NCBI RefSeq assembly: GCF_030161235.1
Contig: NZ_BSPW01000005.1
Span: 1 to 64,000 of the forward strand
DNA: 64,000 nucleotides
Direction: 5' to 3'
From: Vibrio zhanjiangensis
GTDB taxonomy: Bacteria; Pseudomonadota; Gammaproteobacteria; Enterobacterales; Vibrionaceae
Part shown: positions 1-8,209 of the stretch, piece by piece
Layout of the letters: each line of letters starts with the position of its first letter
Position numbering within the stretch: position 1 is the first letter of the stretch
Notes under the pieces: generated by a model
Told to the model about the DNA's origin: nothing
The model's input: the letters and a program-made list of their open reading frames with translations, nothing else
The model's database searches: none
Translations under genes and position numbers: made by a program

Positions 1-66
1 CATAAGCTGGATCAACCACTTAAGGAATTAGTTTATGTGTCCAACCATTGGGGTCCACTTCTATGA
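1..66 (+). CDS. Possible 3' end of a protein cut by the window edge
   Basis: The first frame is open from base 1 to a TGA at 64-66 and would encode the last 21 residues of a protein ending in GPLL. There is no start in the window and the tail is too short to assign to a family. It is listed only because the frame reaches the edge without a stop and because no other gene explains these bases. It could equally be chance. Confidence 0.2.
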   Translation, partial: HKLDQPLKELVYVSNHWGPLL

Positions 67-235
67 GGGGACCGCGGCACTAATGGGTGATTATATTCGC
101 GAACAAGAAAAAATAATGTGGATGTTTAATGCATATATGAACTAAAGTGTAATTGGTTAAATAACCAGTATTTTTTCTTGAGTTATTAGTGAGGATATCT
201 ATACTGTATATAAAACCAGTTATTGGAGGTGAATT

Positions 236-460
236 ATGTTGTGGGATACCCTTGAACGTGTTAATCGCCTGCGCCAAGTCGCGCTCAATAATCCAGAGTT
301 TGTTCGCTCGGCTAAAGCACACGAAAAAGCGTTGGAGTTGCAGAAAACGGGCAATGACAAAGCGAAAAAACGTTTAGCTAAGCCAAAGAAAGAAAAGGCT
401 CTTTCAGATATATATCAGCAGTCGGAGTTTGGTTATGATCCATGCGACTCTCCTCATTAG
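236..460 (+). CDS. Small hypothetical basic protein (74 aa)
   Basis: A 74-residue protein with a very good ribosome binding site (GGAGGT five bases before the ATG). It is rich in Lys, Ala and Glu. The middle (about residues 25-55) is strongly charged and probably helical, and the end is more polar. There is no signal peptide, membrane segment or known motif. I do not recognise the family. It stands alone, converging on the aspartokinase-like gene that ends at 606. The Shine-Dalgarno match and the charged, helix-like composition favour a real gene, but no function can be given. Confidence 0.6.
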   Translation: MLWDTLERVNRLRQVALNNPEFVRSAKAHEKALELQKTGNDKAKKRLAKPKKEKALSDIYQQSEFGYDPCDSPH

Positions 461-605
461 AACACTTTTCGGGCTACTGAAGATATAATAAGTAGCCTCT
501 ATACCTTTCACTGGGTCCTGTTTTTATATGTGTTGAAATAGGGCCTTTTTGTTTATTAGGTTGTAGGGAAAAATCAGAAGTTCGTAGTTGTTTACCACTT
601 CATTC

Positions 606-1988
606 CTATTGAAAGAATGCATGGTGTAGGGCACAAGTTGATGCGCGATACTGAGAGCAAGCCACAACAAATTTAATACTGCTATCATTGCCACATATGT
701 GAATAGCATCAGGAACTATCCCTTGTTTTTCTAAAGCGGAACATCCGAGATGTAAACTTCGATTGGCCATGATATTCGTGCCTATGACGGAAATAAGCGC
801 AACTTTTTGTATGGATACTTCAACATCGGGCAGCAACTTTTTGACTTTTCCTAATACAAGTCCTGATTCAGCCGGCAGACAGTTAAAATAGGAACTAAGG
901 ATTCGACCTTTCATATCACTATAAAGCATATTAATGTTTGAGGTAGCCAGTAGGGCAAATAGTTTGTCTAAATATTGCGAGCAATCATTAATTTCAACTT
1001 TTAACGCATAAACATCTTGCTTACCTGTAATCACATCGATGTGATTGTCCTCAGATTGGTAGTTGTTACTTATCACTGTACCTGGGTGTTCTGGGTCAAA
1101 GGTACATTTTACATTTAAGTTTATATCTTGATTAGAAAGTTCTTTAATAGCGCTTGGGTGAACCACGTCATTGGTCAAGCTCACAATTTCTTGGGCTACT
1201 TGGTAATTTGATTGTCCGAGTGGTGAAGAGTGGTCAACACCAACGAGATCAGGATCTCCTGTGCTTAGATGATGGGGTTTATAGATAATGGCTTGCTTCG
1301 CTTTGGTAAGCACAGCAATTTTACTCAGAGTGAGATCACCATATCTCCGATCCGTTTGAAAAGAGTCAATCGTGCTGTTTGATGCACATCCGGCCACCAC
1401 GGGTAATTCATTGTCCAAATTTAGTTCTTCGAGACTGGTTTTTATTTGTTTGTCGAGCGGGCCTCTTGGTTTTTCAGGGGCTCCTAGTAAATCAAGAAAT
1501 CGTGCTTTCACCCCGTAACGTTTCGCTTTTAGCACAGTATTAAATGCGCTGTGAGCTTCTCCAATGGAGGCTAGCCTCTCTCTTATCAATGCAGAGCTAT
1601 CCTCATGAACTATAGTGTCGAGATGCATGTTCGATAGGTGTTCATGAATCCATTGGCGTGTTTGAGATACTCGATCTTGAATAAAATCATCGGCTTGGAT
1701 ACGAAGTATTGGGTCGGCAAATAAGTTGTCGTTGAGTAGTAACAGTCGCTGAGTGATACTTGCTAACGCAGCCTCCCAAGAGTTATCCCCACATAAGATT
1801 CTCTGATAAACCCCAAGCTCTCTTGAATTTGTCGACTCCAAAAGAGCATCGGTTATCCCCTGATATGCCGTTACAACAACAATTCTGTTGTAAAGACTCT
1901 TTTCTTTAGGTCGTAAGATAATGTTCTTTAAGACTGAGTCGAAGGCGATCATTGATGAACCACCGACCTTTTCTACTCTATGAGACAT
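606..1988 (-). CDS. Aspartate kinase, ectoine-type (Ask_Ect-like), orphan paralogue
   Basis: Aspartokinase phosphorylates L-aspartate with ATP, the first step towards lysine, threonine, methionine or ectoine. The N-terminus (VEKVGGSSM) matches the KxGGTS kinase motif in the form seen in Ask enzymes of ectoine operons, and the segment around residues 155-175 (LASIGEAHSAFNT) is the usual Ask_Ect helix. The C-terminal third (about residues 310-450) looks like paired ACT domains. The 460-residue length is slightly below the roughly 475 of that subgroup. The region after VVAGCASN, where relatives carry the aspartate/ATP-loop motif of the RGYSEMTFS type, reads RRYGDLTLS, so the active-site loop has diverged. 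There is no ectABC next to it. It may be a specialised or weakly active paralogue. Confidence 0.75.
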   Translation of the reverse strand: MSHRVEKVGGSSMIAFDSVLKNIILRPKEKSLYNRIVVVTAYQGITDALLESTNSRELGVYQRILCGDNSWEAALASITQRLLLLNDNLFADPILRIQADDFIQDRVSQTRQWIHEHLSNMHLDTIVHEDSSALIRERLASIGEAHSAFNTVLKAKRYGVKARFLDLLGAPEKPRGPLDKQIKTSLEELNLDNELPVVAGCASNSTIDSFQTDRRYGDLTLSKIAVLTKAKQAIIYKPHHLSTGDPDLVGVDHSSPLGQSNYQVAQEIVSLTNDVVHPSAIKELSNQDINLNVKCTFDPEHPGTVISNNYQSEDNHIDVITGKQDVYALKVEINDCSQYLDKLFALLATSNINMLYSDMKGRILSSYFNCLPAESGLVLGKVKKLLPDVEVSIQKVALISVIGTNIMANRSLHLGCSALEKQGIVPDAIHICGNDSSIKFVVACSQYRASTCALHHAFFQ

Positions 1989-2352
1989 TTATCTTTCCTA
2001 TAGTGATGTATTTTTTCTCAGGTCAATGTTGTTACGCTTAAAAAGATTTGACCTCTAAATATTAATTATTGTTTATCAGTCACTATTTTTCAAGTTTTCA
2101 TCTGATTATATGGAAAATTTACTAAATTCTTTATGAGTATTATTGTTAGTCATCTAATTATTTTTGGGGTGGGATTTATGAAGTTTGTGTTCCGATAAAG
2201 AAAAGGCATGATGCGCTGGTTATATGTATTGCTAAATTTTCGATGATAAGTATGTACATCGGTGTGTATTGGTTGACAGTTGAATCTTAGTCAATTAAAC
2301 CTCTAACTTGGAGCATTGCTCGGCCAAACTAACGCGCTAGAGGAACTAGAAT
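1989..2352. other. 364-base AT-rich divergent intergenic region
   Basis: No ORF with a ribosome binding site was found here. The region lies between the divergently transcribed aspartokinase (-) and zntB-like (+) genes, so it must hold both promoters. It is very AT-rich between about 2030 and 2170. I could not identify a clear operator. Confidence 0.5.
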
Positions 2353-3288
2353 ATGAGTGATTTTTTAATAGCGGCTTGGGATTTGAGTGCAAAAACCGCC
2401 CAACCCGTCGATGACATTTCAGCTGGGTTGAAATCAGAACACTGGTATCACTTTCAGCGCGACGCAAAAGGTCTTGATGCGTGGTTGAATACCCAATCAT
2501 TGCCAGAACCGCTGATCTCCTCTTTACTTGCTGATGATACTCGCCCTCGTTTTGAAGCCTATAGTGATGATTGTTTTCTGTTTATCTTACGGGGGATTAA
2601 TTTGAATGAAGGCTCTGAGCCTGATGATATGTTAAGTATCCGGCTTCTCTGGTATCGCGGAGCGTTAATCTCTACACGAAAGCTGCCTTCAAAAGCGGTT
2701 TCCAACATTCTTTCTGCTCTGCAAAATCAGCGAGGTCCAAGTAACATACCGGATTTACTCGTTTCTATTATCGCAGGTATCAACGGTGCTATTGATACTT
2801 TCTTAACACCAATAGAAGAACAACTTAATGCTTATGACTCCCCTAAGGTTCAAGATTTGGAAGCATTAAATGCATTGCAATCTCGTTTGCTGCGTGTTCG
2901 CCGCTACCTTAAACCTCAGCGTTATGCGTTAGATGATCTGTTGCAAGCTGATCTACCTGAACTTAGCTTAAAAAAGCATCATTTTAAAAATGGCCTGGAT
3001 ATGGTGATGCGCCTAAATGAGTCGATCGACTTTTATCTGGAGCAGATTGGGCACAACTTAATGCATATAGATCAAGTACAAACTCAGGCGATGAATAGAA
3101 ATACGTATCTGTTTTCAGTTATTGCTGGTATTTTCCTACCTGCTAGTTTTTTTACTGGATTGCTTGGGGTTAATGTAGCAGGTATTCCTGGCGAAAGTGA
3201 GCCCTTAGCGTTCACATTTTTATGCGTTAGCATAGTAGCGATAGTGCTTGTGGAAATTTTACTATTGAGGATATTGAGGTTTATTTAA
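2353..3288 (+). CDS. zntB: CorA-superfamily zinc transporter, ZntB-like
   Basis: A pentameric inner-membrane divalent cation transporter. The long N-terminal cytoplasmic domain (residues 1-245) ends in a long helix, followed by TM1 (about 251-271) and TM2 (about 285-305). The pore signature after TM1 reads GLLGVNVAGIPG, which is the GxN motif in the form typical of ZntB rather than of Mg-transporting CorA (GMNF). The 311-residue length fits. An AGAGGA sequence lies upstream of the ATG. Its stop codon overlaps the start of the MscS-like gene by one base (TAATG), so the two are translationally coupled. Confidence 0.88.
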   Translation: MSDFLIAAWDLSAKTAQPVDDISAGLKSEHWYHFQRDAKGLDAWLNTQSLPEPLISSLLADDTRPRFEAYSDDCFLFILRGINLNEGSEPDDMLSIRLLWYRGALISTRKLPSKAVSNILSALQNQRGPSNIPDLLVSIIAGINGAIDTFLTPIEEQLNAYDSPKVQDLEALNALQSRLLRVRRYLKPQRYALDDLLQADLPELSLKKHHFKNGLDMVMRLNESIDFYLEQIGHNLMHIDQVQTQAMNRNTYLFSVIAGIFLPASFFTGLLGVNVAGIPGESEPLAFTFLCVSIVAIVLVEILLLRILRFI

Positions 3289-3788
3289 TGATAGCGTGGA
3301 TCCAAGCCCATCCGGTGTTAGAGCAAATAGCTTTGGCGTTGTTATTGTTAGTTATTTATATTGTTCTTCGCCGTATTGGACAGCGATCTCTTGTCAGAGT
3401 AGCAGATAAGAAGCGAGTCACATTGGCGCGAACTAAATTTATTGTCAAAGCTTTCAATATATCAACCTTTGGTTTATTTTCTGCGTTGTTTGTTCTATTG
3501 CTCGGGATAGGGTATGGAGACATTTCACTCTTTTTGTCTTCAATCTTTGCCGTATTGGGTGTTGCTCTTTTTGCTCAGTGGTCAATACTGAGTAATGTTT
3601 CAGCAAGTGTACTTATCTTTTTTGTTTTCCCATATCGCATTGGCGATAGAATTAGGGTATGTGAGAAAGATGAGGACATTAGTGGCATTATTGTTGATAT
3701 TACGATGTTCCACGTATTGCTGCGTCATGAAACAGGCAATATTATTAGTTATCCCAATAGTTTAATGTTGCAAAAGGGGGGTGGTTAA
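3288..3788 (+). CDS. Short MscS-family mechanosensitive channel protein
   Basis: Membrane protein of 166 residues with three hydrophobic segments (about 8-27, 52-75 and 78-105). The third has the Gly/Ala-rich pattern of the MscS pore helix (VLGVALFAQWSILSNVSAS). It is followed by the start of the beta domain (FPYRIGDRIRV, then ISYPNS). It ends there, so most of the C-terminal alpha/beta domain present in the 286-residue E. coli MscS is missing. Very short MscS-like proteins exist in marine bacteria, so this may be a natural compact form rather than a truncation. Coupled to zntB by a one-base overlap. Confidence 0.8.
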   Translation: MIAWIQAHPVLEQIALALLLLVIYIVLRRIGQRSLVRVADKKRVTLARTKFIVKAFNISTFGLFSALFVLLLGIGYGDISLFLSSIFAVLGVALFAQWSILSNVSASVLIFFVFPYRIGDRIRVCEKDEDISGIIVDITMFHVLLRHETGNIISYPNSLMLQKGGG

Positions 3789-3829
3789 AGTACTGCATCA
3801 GCCCCCTCCATCCTCATAAATTGTTTCAA

Positions 3830-4225
3830 TTACTCTTTATCAAAGCTATCCACAACGATAGCGCCCATTGATGCTGGCATTGTGATCACTACTACCCGCT
3901 TAAATGCGGTTATGGGATCGTCTGAGATAGGAAACTTATCGAGACAGCACAGAACAAGAGCGACGACAAAAGCAGCCATAAGATAGGCGGTGACGACTCT
4001 AAATAAAAATACACTTCGTCGCTTGTTAATGTTACGTTGAAATACACTTTCGTATGTGTAAAGGGTTAAAAACACAACCGATAGGCCAAATAACATCCAA
4101 AGGTTGATAGTAGGGAGTGTTTCGCCCAATTTCCATGCCTCTTCAGAAAACGACACGGGAACAGCGAGCGCAAAAGCTCCAACGAATATCTGGCTTGCAT
4201 CTTGGGTGTTAAAATTGAGTTTCAA
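3830..4225 (-). CDS. DUF2391-type integral membrane protein
   Basis: Small membrane protein of about 131 residues with four hydrophobic segments. It resembles the DUF2391 family of uncharacterised integral membrane proteins (residues DASQIFVGAFALAVPVSFSEE and the tail FKRVVVITMPASMGAIVVDS). A GTG at 4231 extends it by two residues but sits directly on the AAGGAG ribosome site. The TTG at 4225 has normal spacing (five bases) and is my preferred start. It converges on the MscS-like gene. Function unknown. Confidence 0.75.
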   Translation of the reverse strand: MKLNFNTQDASQIFVGAFALAVPVSFSEEAWKLGETLPTINLWMLFGLSVVFLTLYTYESVFQRNINKRRSVFLFRVVTAYLMAAFVVALVLCCLDKFPISDDPITAFKRVVVITMPASMGAIVVDSFDKE

Positions 4226-4401
4226 TACCACTCCTTAGTTGGAGAATTAGGGCTTGCCTATGCTTATAACTCAAAAGCACTTTGCTGTAAAAAATTGCGC
4301 TGTGATTCTATGACAGAAACCCGTGTTAGTTAGGTAAAAGGCTCCAAATAGTTGTCTTCTTTTAGGCCTGTCAGTGACATCAAAACCTGATGTGATATCA
4401 T

Positions 4402-4417
4402 ACTCAATTAGTTGAGT
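4402..4417. promoter_or_regulatory. Palindrome upstream of the hydroxyacid dehydrogenase gene
   Basis: ACTCAA-TTAG-TTGAGT is a perfect six-base inverted repeat 27 bases before the start codon at 4444. The position and symmetry suggest an operator for a dimeric regulator. The regulator is not known. Chance is possible in AT-rich DNA. Confidence 0.35.
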
Positions 4418-4443
4418 TTGTTTATAAACTAGGATACGTAATT

Positions 4444-5319
4444 ATGACGATAGAGAAGGTGGCATTTATTGGTTTGGGTGTGATGGGATTCCCTATGGCC
4501 GGACACCTTGCGAATGCGGGTTTTGATACAAGAGTTTACAACCGTACTCAAGCAAAAGCAGAGAAATGGGTAACACAGTATCAAGGTAAATGCTTCTCTA
4601 CGCCTTATATGGCAGCACAAGACTGCGATATTGTCGCGGTATGTGTAGGGAATGATGATGATGTTCGAAGTGTTGTGCTTGGAGAGGAGGGAGTGCTTGC
4701 TGCTCTTAAACCAGGGGCTGTTCTTGTTGATCACACAACAACCTCAGCGGAACTGGCTGAGCAACTAGCGAAAGCTTGTGAGGCGAAAGGTGTTTACTTT
4801 GTTGATGCTCCTGTATCTGGTGGTCAAGCTGGTGCAGAAAATGGTGCATTGACGATCATGTGTGGTGGAAGTCAAAAAGCCTTTGATACTTTGTCGCCTG
4901 TTTTTGATGCTTATGCAAAACAAGCCGTTTTGCTGGGTGATAACGGACAGGGTCAGCGCTGCAAAATGGTGAATCAAATATGCATCGCTGGTATTTTACA
5001 AGGTTTAAGTGAAGCACTTCAGCTTGCCCAATCTGCTGATTTAGATATAGAAAAGGTGGTGAATGTTTTACAGCATGGTGCTGCTGGTTCATGGCAGATG
5101 GAAAATCGCGCCGTGACAATGTCACAAGATAAGTTTGACTTTGGTTTTGCAATTGACTGGATGAGAAAAGATCTCGGTATCTGTTTGCAAGAAGCACAAA
5201 GCAAAAATGTCACTCTACCAATGACAGAAGAGGTCGATAATATGTATGCGTCTCTTCAGAAGTTAGGCCTTGGGCGAATGGATACCTCAGTGCTAATCAA
5301 AGCCTATCAAAACTCGTGA
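4444..5319 (+). CDS. Beta-hydroxyacid dehydrogenase (3-hydroxyisobutyrate dehydrogenase family)
   Basis: NAD(P)-dependent oxidoreductase of 291 residues. The Rossmann fold starts at once (IGLGVMGFPMAGHLANAG, residues 10-27). The substrate loop VDAPVSGGQAGAENG (about 121-135) and the catalytic lysine region GQGQRCKMVNQ (about 169-178) are both intact. Such enzymes oxidise 3-hydroxyisobutyrate or reduce tartronate semialdehyde, succinic semialdehyde or glyoxylate. The exact substrate cannot be told from sequence alone. AGGA lies nine bases upstream of the start. It is monocistronic, with a palindrome in the upstream region. Confidence 0.88.
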   Translation: MTIEKVAFIGLGVMGFPMAGHLANAGFDTRVYNRTQAKAEKWVTQYQGKCFSTPYMAAQDCDIVAVCVGNDDDVRSVVLGEEGVLAALKPGAVLVDHTTTSAELAEQLAKACEAKGVYFVDAPVSGGQAGAENGALTIMCGGSQKAFDTLSPVFDAYAKQAVLLGDNGQGQRCKMVNQICIAGILQGLSEALQLAQSADLDIEKVVNVLQHGAAGSWQMENRAVTMSQDKFDFGFAIDWMRKDLGICLQEAQSKNVTLPMTEEVDNMYASLQKLGLGRMDTSVLIKAYQNS

Positions 5320-5498
5320 TTTTAAGCGTTCTGGATACGTTCAGTTACCTGTTATCCTCGTTTAGTTCCAGAGCTTAAAAGTGAGTGGTGATTAAAGTTT
5401 TCACCGGAATCATCGATATAATGTATATGACTTTGTGAAACCTTAATGTCGGGAGATGGGGCCAAGCTAAGGTAGTTTGATGTGGTAGGAGGCAGTTT

Positions 5499-5846
5499 AT
5501 GAATGATCTAGAGCAAAAACGAGAATTTTATCGCTTGAAATACCCAAGAAACGCTAGGCCCTGTGTCCGCTTGTACGATCAGACTTTCTATGTCACTGAA
5601 CTTTCGGAAGGTGGGCTGCGTGTGGTGATGCACATGTTTACTGACTGGTACAAAGGCCTTTTGATGTCGGGGACTCTTGAACTGCACTGCAAAGAACAAA
5701 TTGAGGTTAAAGGCGCTGTATTACGTTTTGATAATGGAGAAGTGGTTCTCAAGTTGAAACAAGGTCCGACGTTTAAAAATATGGTTGAAGAACAGCGCCA
5801 TATCCGCCAAGAATATCCTGCACATTTTGTGAAAGCGGCGTCTTGA
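5499..5846 (+). CDS. PilZ-domain protein
   Basis: A 115-residue single-domain protein. The c-di-GMP binding elements of PilZ are both present: the RxxxR-like start (KREFYRLKYPRNARP, residues 7-21) and the second motif in the form ELSEGGLRV (about residues 33-41), where D/N-x-S-x-x-G is usual; here Glu replaces the Asp/Asn. The strong AGGAGG site six bases before ATG fixes the start. It probably binds cyclic-di-GMP and acts on an unidentified partner. The window also codes for an HD-GYP phosphodiesterase and a GGDEF protein, but these are far away. Confidence 0.85.
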   Translation: MNDLEQKREFYRLKYPRNARPCVRLYDQTFYVTELSEGGLRVVMHMFTDWYKGLLMSGTLELHCKEQIEVKGAVLRFDNGEVVLKLKQGPTFKNMVEEQRHIRQEYPAHFVKAAS

Positions 5847-5939
5847 ATATCGGATGAGGCCTCAATAGGTTGTACCATTTTCATGTGAAACGCAGCCACT
5901 CTAAAATTCTTATATAATGCTTGTTAACTGTCAGGAGAA

Positions 5940-6362
5940 ATGGTGATTACATTCGAAAACACCTCAGACTTGCTAAGATCTGCGGAAATCACATACATCA
6001 ATATGCGCCCATACTATCAACATCATGGAGTAACTTGGCAAGCCGATACAATAAAGCAAAAAATTGCTTCACTTAAGAACATCGATATTTTGTCTGATGG
6101 TAGGCTTATTGGTGCTATTCGTGTGGACAGCGATGATGATGGCTATTATTTGAGGGACTTGCAAATCGTTGAGAACTATCAAAACAAAGGTCTCGGTGCT
6201 TTAGCACTAATTGAAGTTAAGCGTTTGGCTAGTCTCGACGGCGAAAAAACACTCAGGCTTAAAGTCTTCAAAACTAGCCCAGCTTACCAGCTATATCAGC
6301 GATTAAATTTTATTGTTGAAAAGGAAGATGACAAGTTTTATCACATGGTGTGCTATTTGTGA
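5940..6362 (+). CDS. GNAT-family N-acetyltransferase
   Basis: A 140-residue GNAT protein. The acetyl-CoA binding motif A is visible as LRDLQIVENYQNKGLGALALIEVKRLA (about residues 68-94; the conserved pattern is QxxGxG/A). The C-terminal YQLYQRLNFIVE is the usual motif B. The ATG at 5940 is very close to GGAG, and the GTG at 5943 has better spacing. The difference is one residue. Substrate unknown. Confidence 0.85.
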   Translation: MVITFENTSDLLRSAEITYINMRPYYQHHGVTWQADTIKQKIASLKNIDILSDGRLIGAIRVDSDDDGYYLRDLQIVENYQNKGLGALALIEVKRLASLDGEKTLRLKVFKTSPAYQLYQRLNFIVEKEDDKFYHMVCYL

Positions 6363-6553
6363 TTTATATGCCTTCGATATCTAACTTTTATGTCTGAATG
6401 CCGAGATCTCTCGCTCGCTCAAGAATTTATTAATCAGCGAAGCGAACCGGGTTCATGCATATCGTTTTATGACCTTAGTATTTTACATTGTTACTGACAG
6501 CGTCAACTTGAGTAAATCTTCCTATCTAGCACTTTGATAAATCGATGTAATGA

Positions 6554-6769
6554 ACGTATGTATTACTGCAAGGTTGTCATTTTTCTCCATGGGAAGAAGT
6601 GTATGAAAATGATACGGAACGAAAGCAGGACGTTTGCCTAGCGGCAATGACGTATTATCAAATGGTAAAGCCATATACCAGTTTTGGTTATCCACTGATT
6701 GAAGTGCCTAAAACTTTAGTAGCAATAAGGGCAGAGTTTCTATTTAATCAATTGCCTGTTAGTGTATAG
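6554..6769 (+). pseudogene. 3' remnant of an AAA_28-type ATPase gene
   Basis: In an otherwise empty 500-base gap one frame reads as the C-terminal end of an NTP-binding protein of the AAA_28 (NadR/Ttd14-like) group. Residues such as PWEEVYEND-ERKQD, then YYQMVKPYTSFGYPLIEVPK, match the conserved tail of that family. A TGA lies in frame at 6551-6553 and no Walker A region is found upstream, so the 5' part has been lost. The tail ends with a natural TAG. I infer a decayed accessory gene. Confidence 0.6.
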
Positions 6770-6863
6770 TTTAAGTGTTTACAGCGCGTAATTCTTCTTT
6801 CTGTCTAATGTTTTTGCCAAGCCTTGCTGTTAGAACGAGTCATTAAGTTAAGAGGATTTTACT

Positions 6864-7268
6864 TTGGATTACGAGCAGTTTAATGCGTTTTGTCGCTCCT
6901 TACCGGATACCACTCATGCCGTTCAAGGTGGTAACAGCTATGTATGGAAAATAGATGGGAAGATATTTGCTGTTGCGGGGCGAGGTCGCAGTGGGAAACC
7001 TGCTTTTAGCTTTAGGACGTCAGATGCAAATTATGAGTTTTTGAAAGAGCACAAAGGTTACACTACTGCGCCATATGCGGCGAATCGCGGTGCTAAGTGG
7101 ATTCAACAAATTGATACGAGTTGGTATCGAGATGATGAGTTAAAACACTATATAACAGAGTCTTACCGTATGGTATTGAAGAGTAAGCCTAAGACTCAAC
7201 AAACAGATTCTGGCGATGTTGCTTTTAGCATTGGAAACTACAAAGGATTGCAAAATGAATCAACATGA
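6864..7268 (+). CDS. MmcQ/YjbR-family protein
   Basis: A 134-residue protein of the YjbR (CyaY-like fold) family. It shows the family pattern LPDTTHAVQGGNSYVWKIDGKIFAV near the N-terminus and the AANRGAKWIQ segment around residues 72-82. The start is a TTG with AGAGG about seven bases upstream; no in-frame ATG gives the complete domain. Its end overlaps the next gene by 14 bases. The C-terminal 20 residues are low in conservation. DNA-binding has been proposed for the fold but the biochemical role is unknown. Confidence 0.82.
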   Translation: MDYEQFNAFCRSLPDTTHAVQGGNSYVWKIDGKIFAVAGRGRSGKPAFSFRTSDANYEFLKEHKGYTTAPYAANRGAKWIQQIDTSWYRDDELKHYITESYRMVLKSKPKTQQTDSGDVAFSIGNYKGLQNEST

Positions 7269-7611
7269 AAAATTGAATTATGTTGAGTTCGGAGCTAAAG
7301 ACCTGAACTCAACGAAACATTTTTTCTCAGTTGTCTTTGGTTGGGATTTTATCGACTACGGCCCAGAATATACAGCGTTCTCAAATCAAGGTCTGGATGG
7401 TGGTTTCTATCAGTCAGATGCCTGTAGCCAAACTGAATCTGGCGGAGCGCTATTGGTATTTTATAGCGCCGATATTAAAGCGACCCTAGATAAGGTTCAG
7501 AATAACGGAGGAATGATTGTTCGTCCGATATTTGAGTTCCCAGGAGGATGTCGGTTTCATTTCCTTGAACCCAGTGGCAATGAATTCGCAGTTTGGAGTG
7601 AAACGTCCTAG
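7255..7611 (+). CDS. VOC-family (glyoxalase/bleomycin-resistance-like) protein
   Basis: A 118-residue protein with one vicinal-oxygen-chelate fold. It opens with LNYVEFGAKDLNSTKHFFSVVFGWDF and closes with FHFLEPSGNEFAVW, which are the paired beta-alpha-beta edges of the family. The start at 7255 is preferred over the ORF that extends to 7216, because AAGGA lies about eight bases upstream and the family begins at this point. It overlaps the YjbR gene by 14 bases, which suggests coupling. Substrate unknown; a glyoxylase or antibiotic-binding role is only family-level inference. Confidence 0.85.
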   Translation: MNQHEKLNYVEFGAKDLNSTKHFFSVVFGWDFIDYGPEYTAFSNQGLDGGFYQSDACSQTESGGALLVFYSADIKATLDKVQNNGGMIVRPIFEFPGGCRFHFLEPSGNEFAVWSETS

Positions 7612-7654
7612 TTTATTTTAAAAATCACAATATAGTTGGTGTTGGAGAAAGGGA

Positions 7655-8086
7655 TTGTTAGATGATCTAAAAATTAGCCTTTATCATGAAGGCTTTCTGC
7701 CAGTGTTACGACAGATTTATCTGTCTTCAAGGCAAGTGACCTTTGAGTGGTTAGATACCAAGCAGTTTTGTCTTATTGACTTTGATAAGGATGTGGAAGG
7801 TGAGCAGATATGGGTAGCCTTGCACAAAGGTAAACCAGTGGGTTTTATTTCGATTTGGGAACCCGAGGGTTTTATCCATCATCTGTATGTTTCTCCTGAA
7901 TATTTGAGAAAAGGCATTGGTGTCAAGTTACTCGATTTCGTAAAACCTCGCTACACTAGGCTAAGCCTTAAGTGTATGCGGCCAAATAAATCAGCATTAA
8001 AGTTCTATCAATCTCAAGGCTTTGTCAGTCAATCACAGCATATGGACGAGTTTGGTGGATACCATTACCTCACCTATGGGCAATAG
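7655..8086 (+). CDS. GNAT-family N-acetyltransferase
   Basis: A 143-residue acetyltransferase. Motif A is IHHLYVSPEYLRKGIGVKLLDF (about residues 70-91), with RKGIG as the acetyl-CoA pyrophosphate loop. NKSALKFYQSQGFV near 109-122 is motif B. It starts with TTG (GGAG seven bases upstream); no suitable ATG is in frame. It follows the VOC gene by 43 bases and may be in the same transcript. Acceptor substrate unknown. Confidence 0.85.
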   Translation: MLDDLKISLYHEGFLPVLRQIYLSSRQVTFEWLDTKQFCLIDFDKDVEGEQIWVALHKGKPVGFISIWEPEGFIHHLYVSPEYLRKGIGVKLLDFVKPRYTRLSLKCMRPNKSALKFYQSQGFVSQSQHMDEFGGYHYLTYGQ

Positions 8087-8100
8087 AGTCTTTTGCATAA

Positions 8101-8196
8101 TCCAGTGGCACCGCTTACTCGTACCTGATGTCAGATCCCTTTGGAAATCTTATCGGCTTACGAGGTGAGATGGGGGAATCAGCCACTCATGTATGA
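8101..8196 (+). pseudogene. 3' remnant of a second VOC-family gene
   Basis: Between an in-frame TAA at 8098-8100 and a TGA at 8194-8196 the frame reads TAYSYLMSDPFGNLIGLRGE, which is the typical C-terminal strand of VOC proteins (D-P-x-G-N-x-x-x-L). No beginning of such a gene precedes it, since the GNAT gene ends at 8086. I interpret it as a decayed gene end left by deletion or replacement. Confidence 0.5.
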
Positions 8197-8200
8197 GTGG
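8181..8200. terminator. Perfect hairpin between convergent genes
   Basis: GCCACTCAT-GT-ATGAGTGGC is a perfect nine-base stem with a two-base loop. It lies between the convergent GNAT and DUF2058 genes. Neither side has a T-tract, so it may be a Rho-dependent or transcript-protecting hairpin rather than a classic intrinsic terminator. Confidence 0.5.
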
Positions 8201-8209
8201 CACAATCGA

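Noticed and set aside
1..235. Insertion sequence end or integrase tail at the left edge
   Set aside because: A short open frame is present but there is no inverted repeat or transposase residue pattern to support it.
5508..5899. Minus-strand frames over the PilZ gene
   Set aside because: They are overlapped entirely by the PilZ gene, which has a much better ribosome site and domain match.
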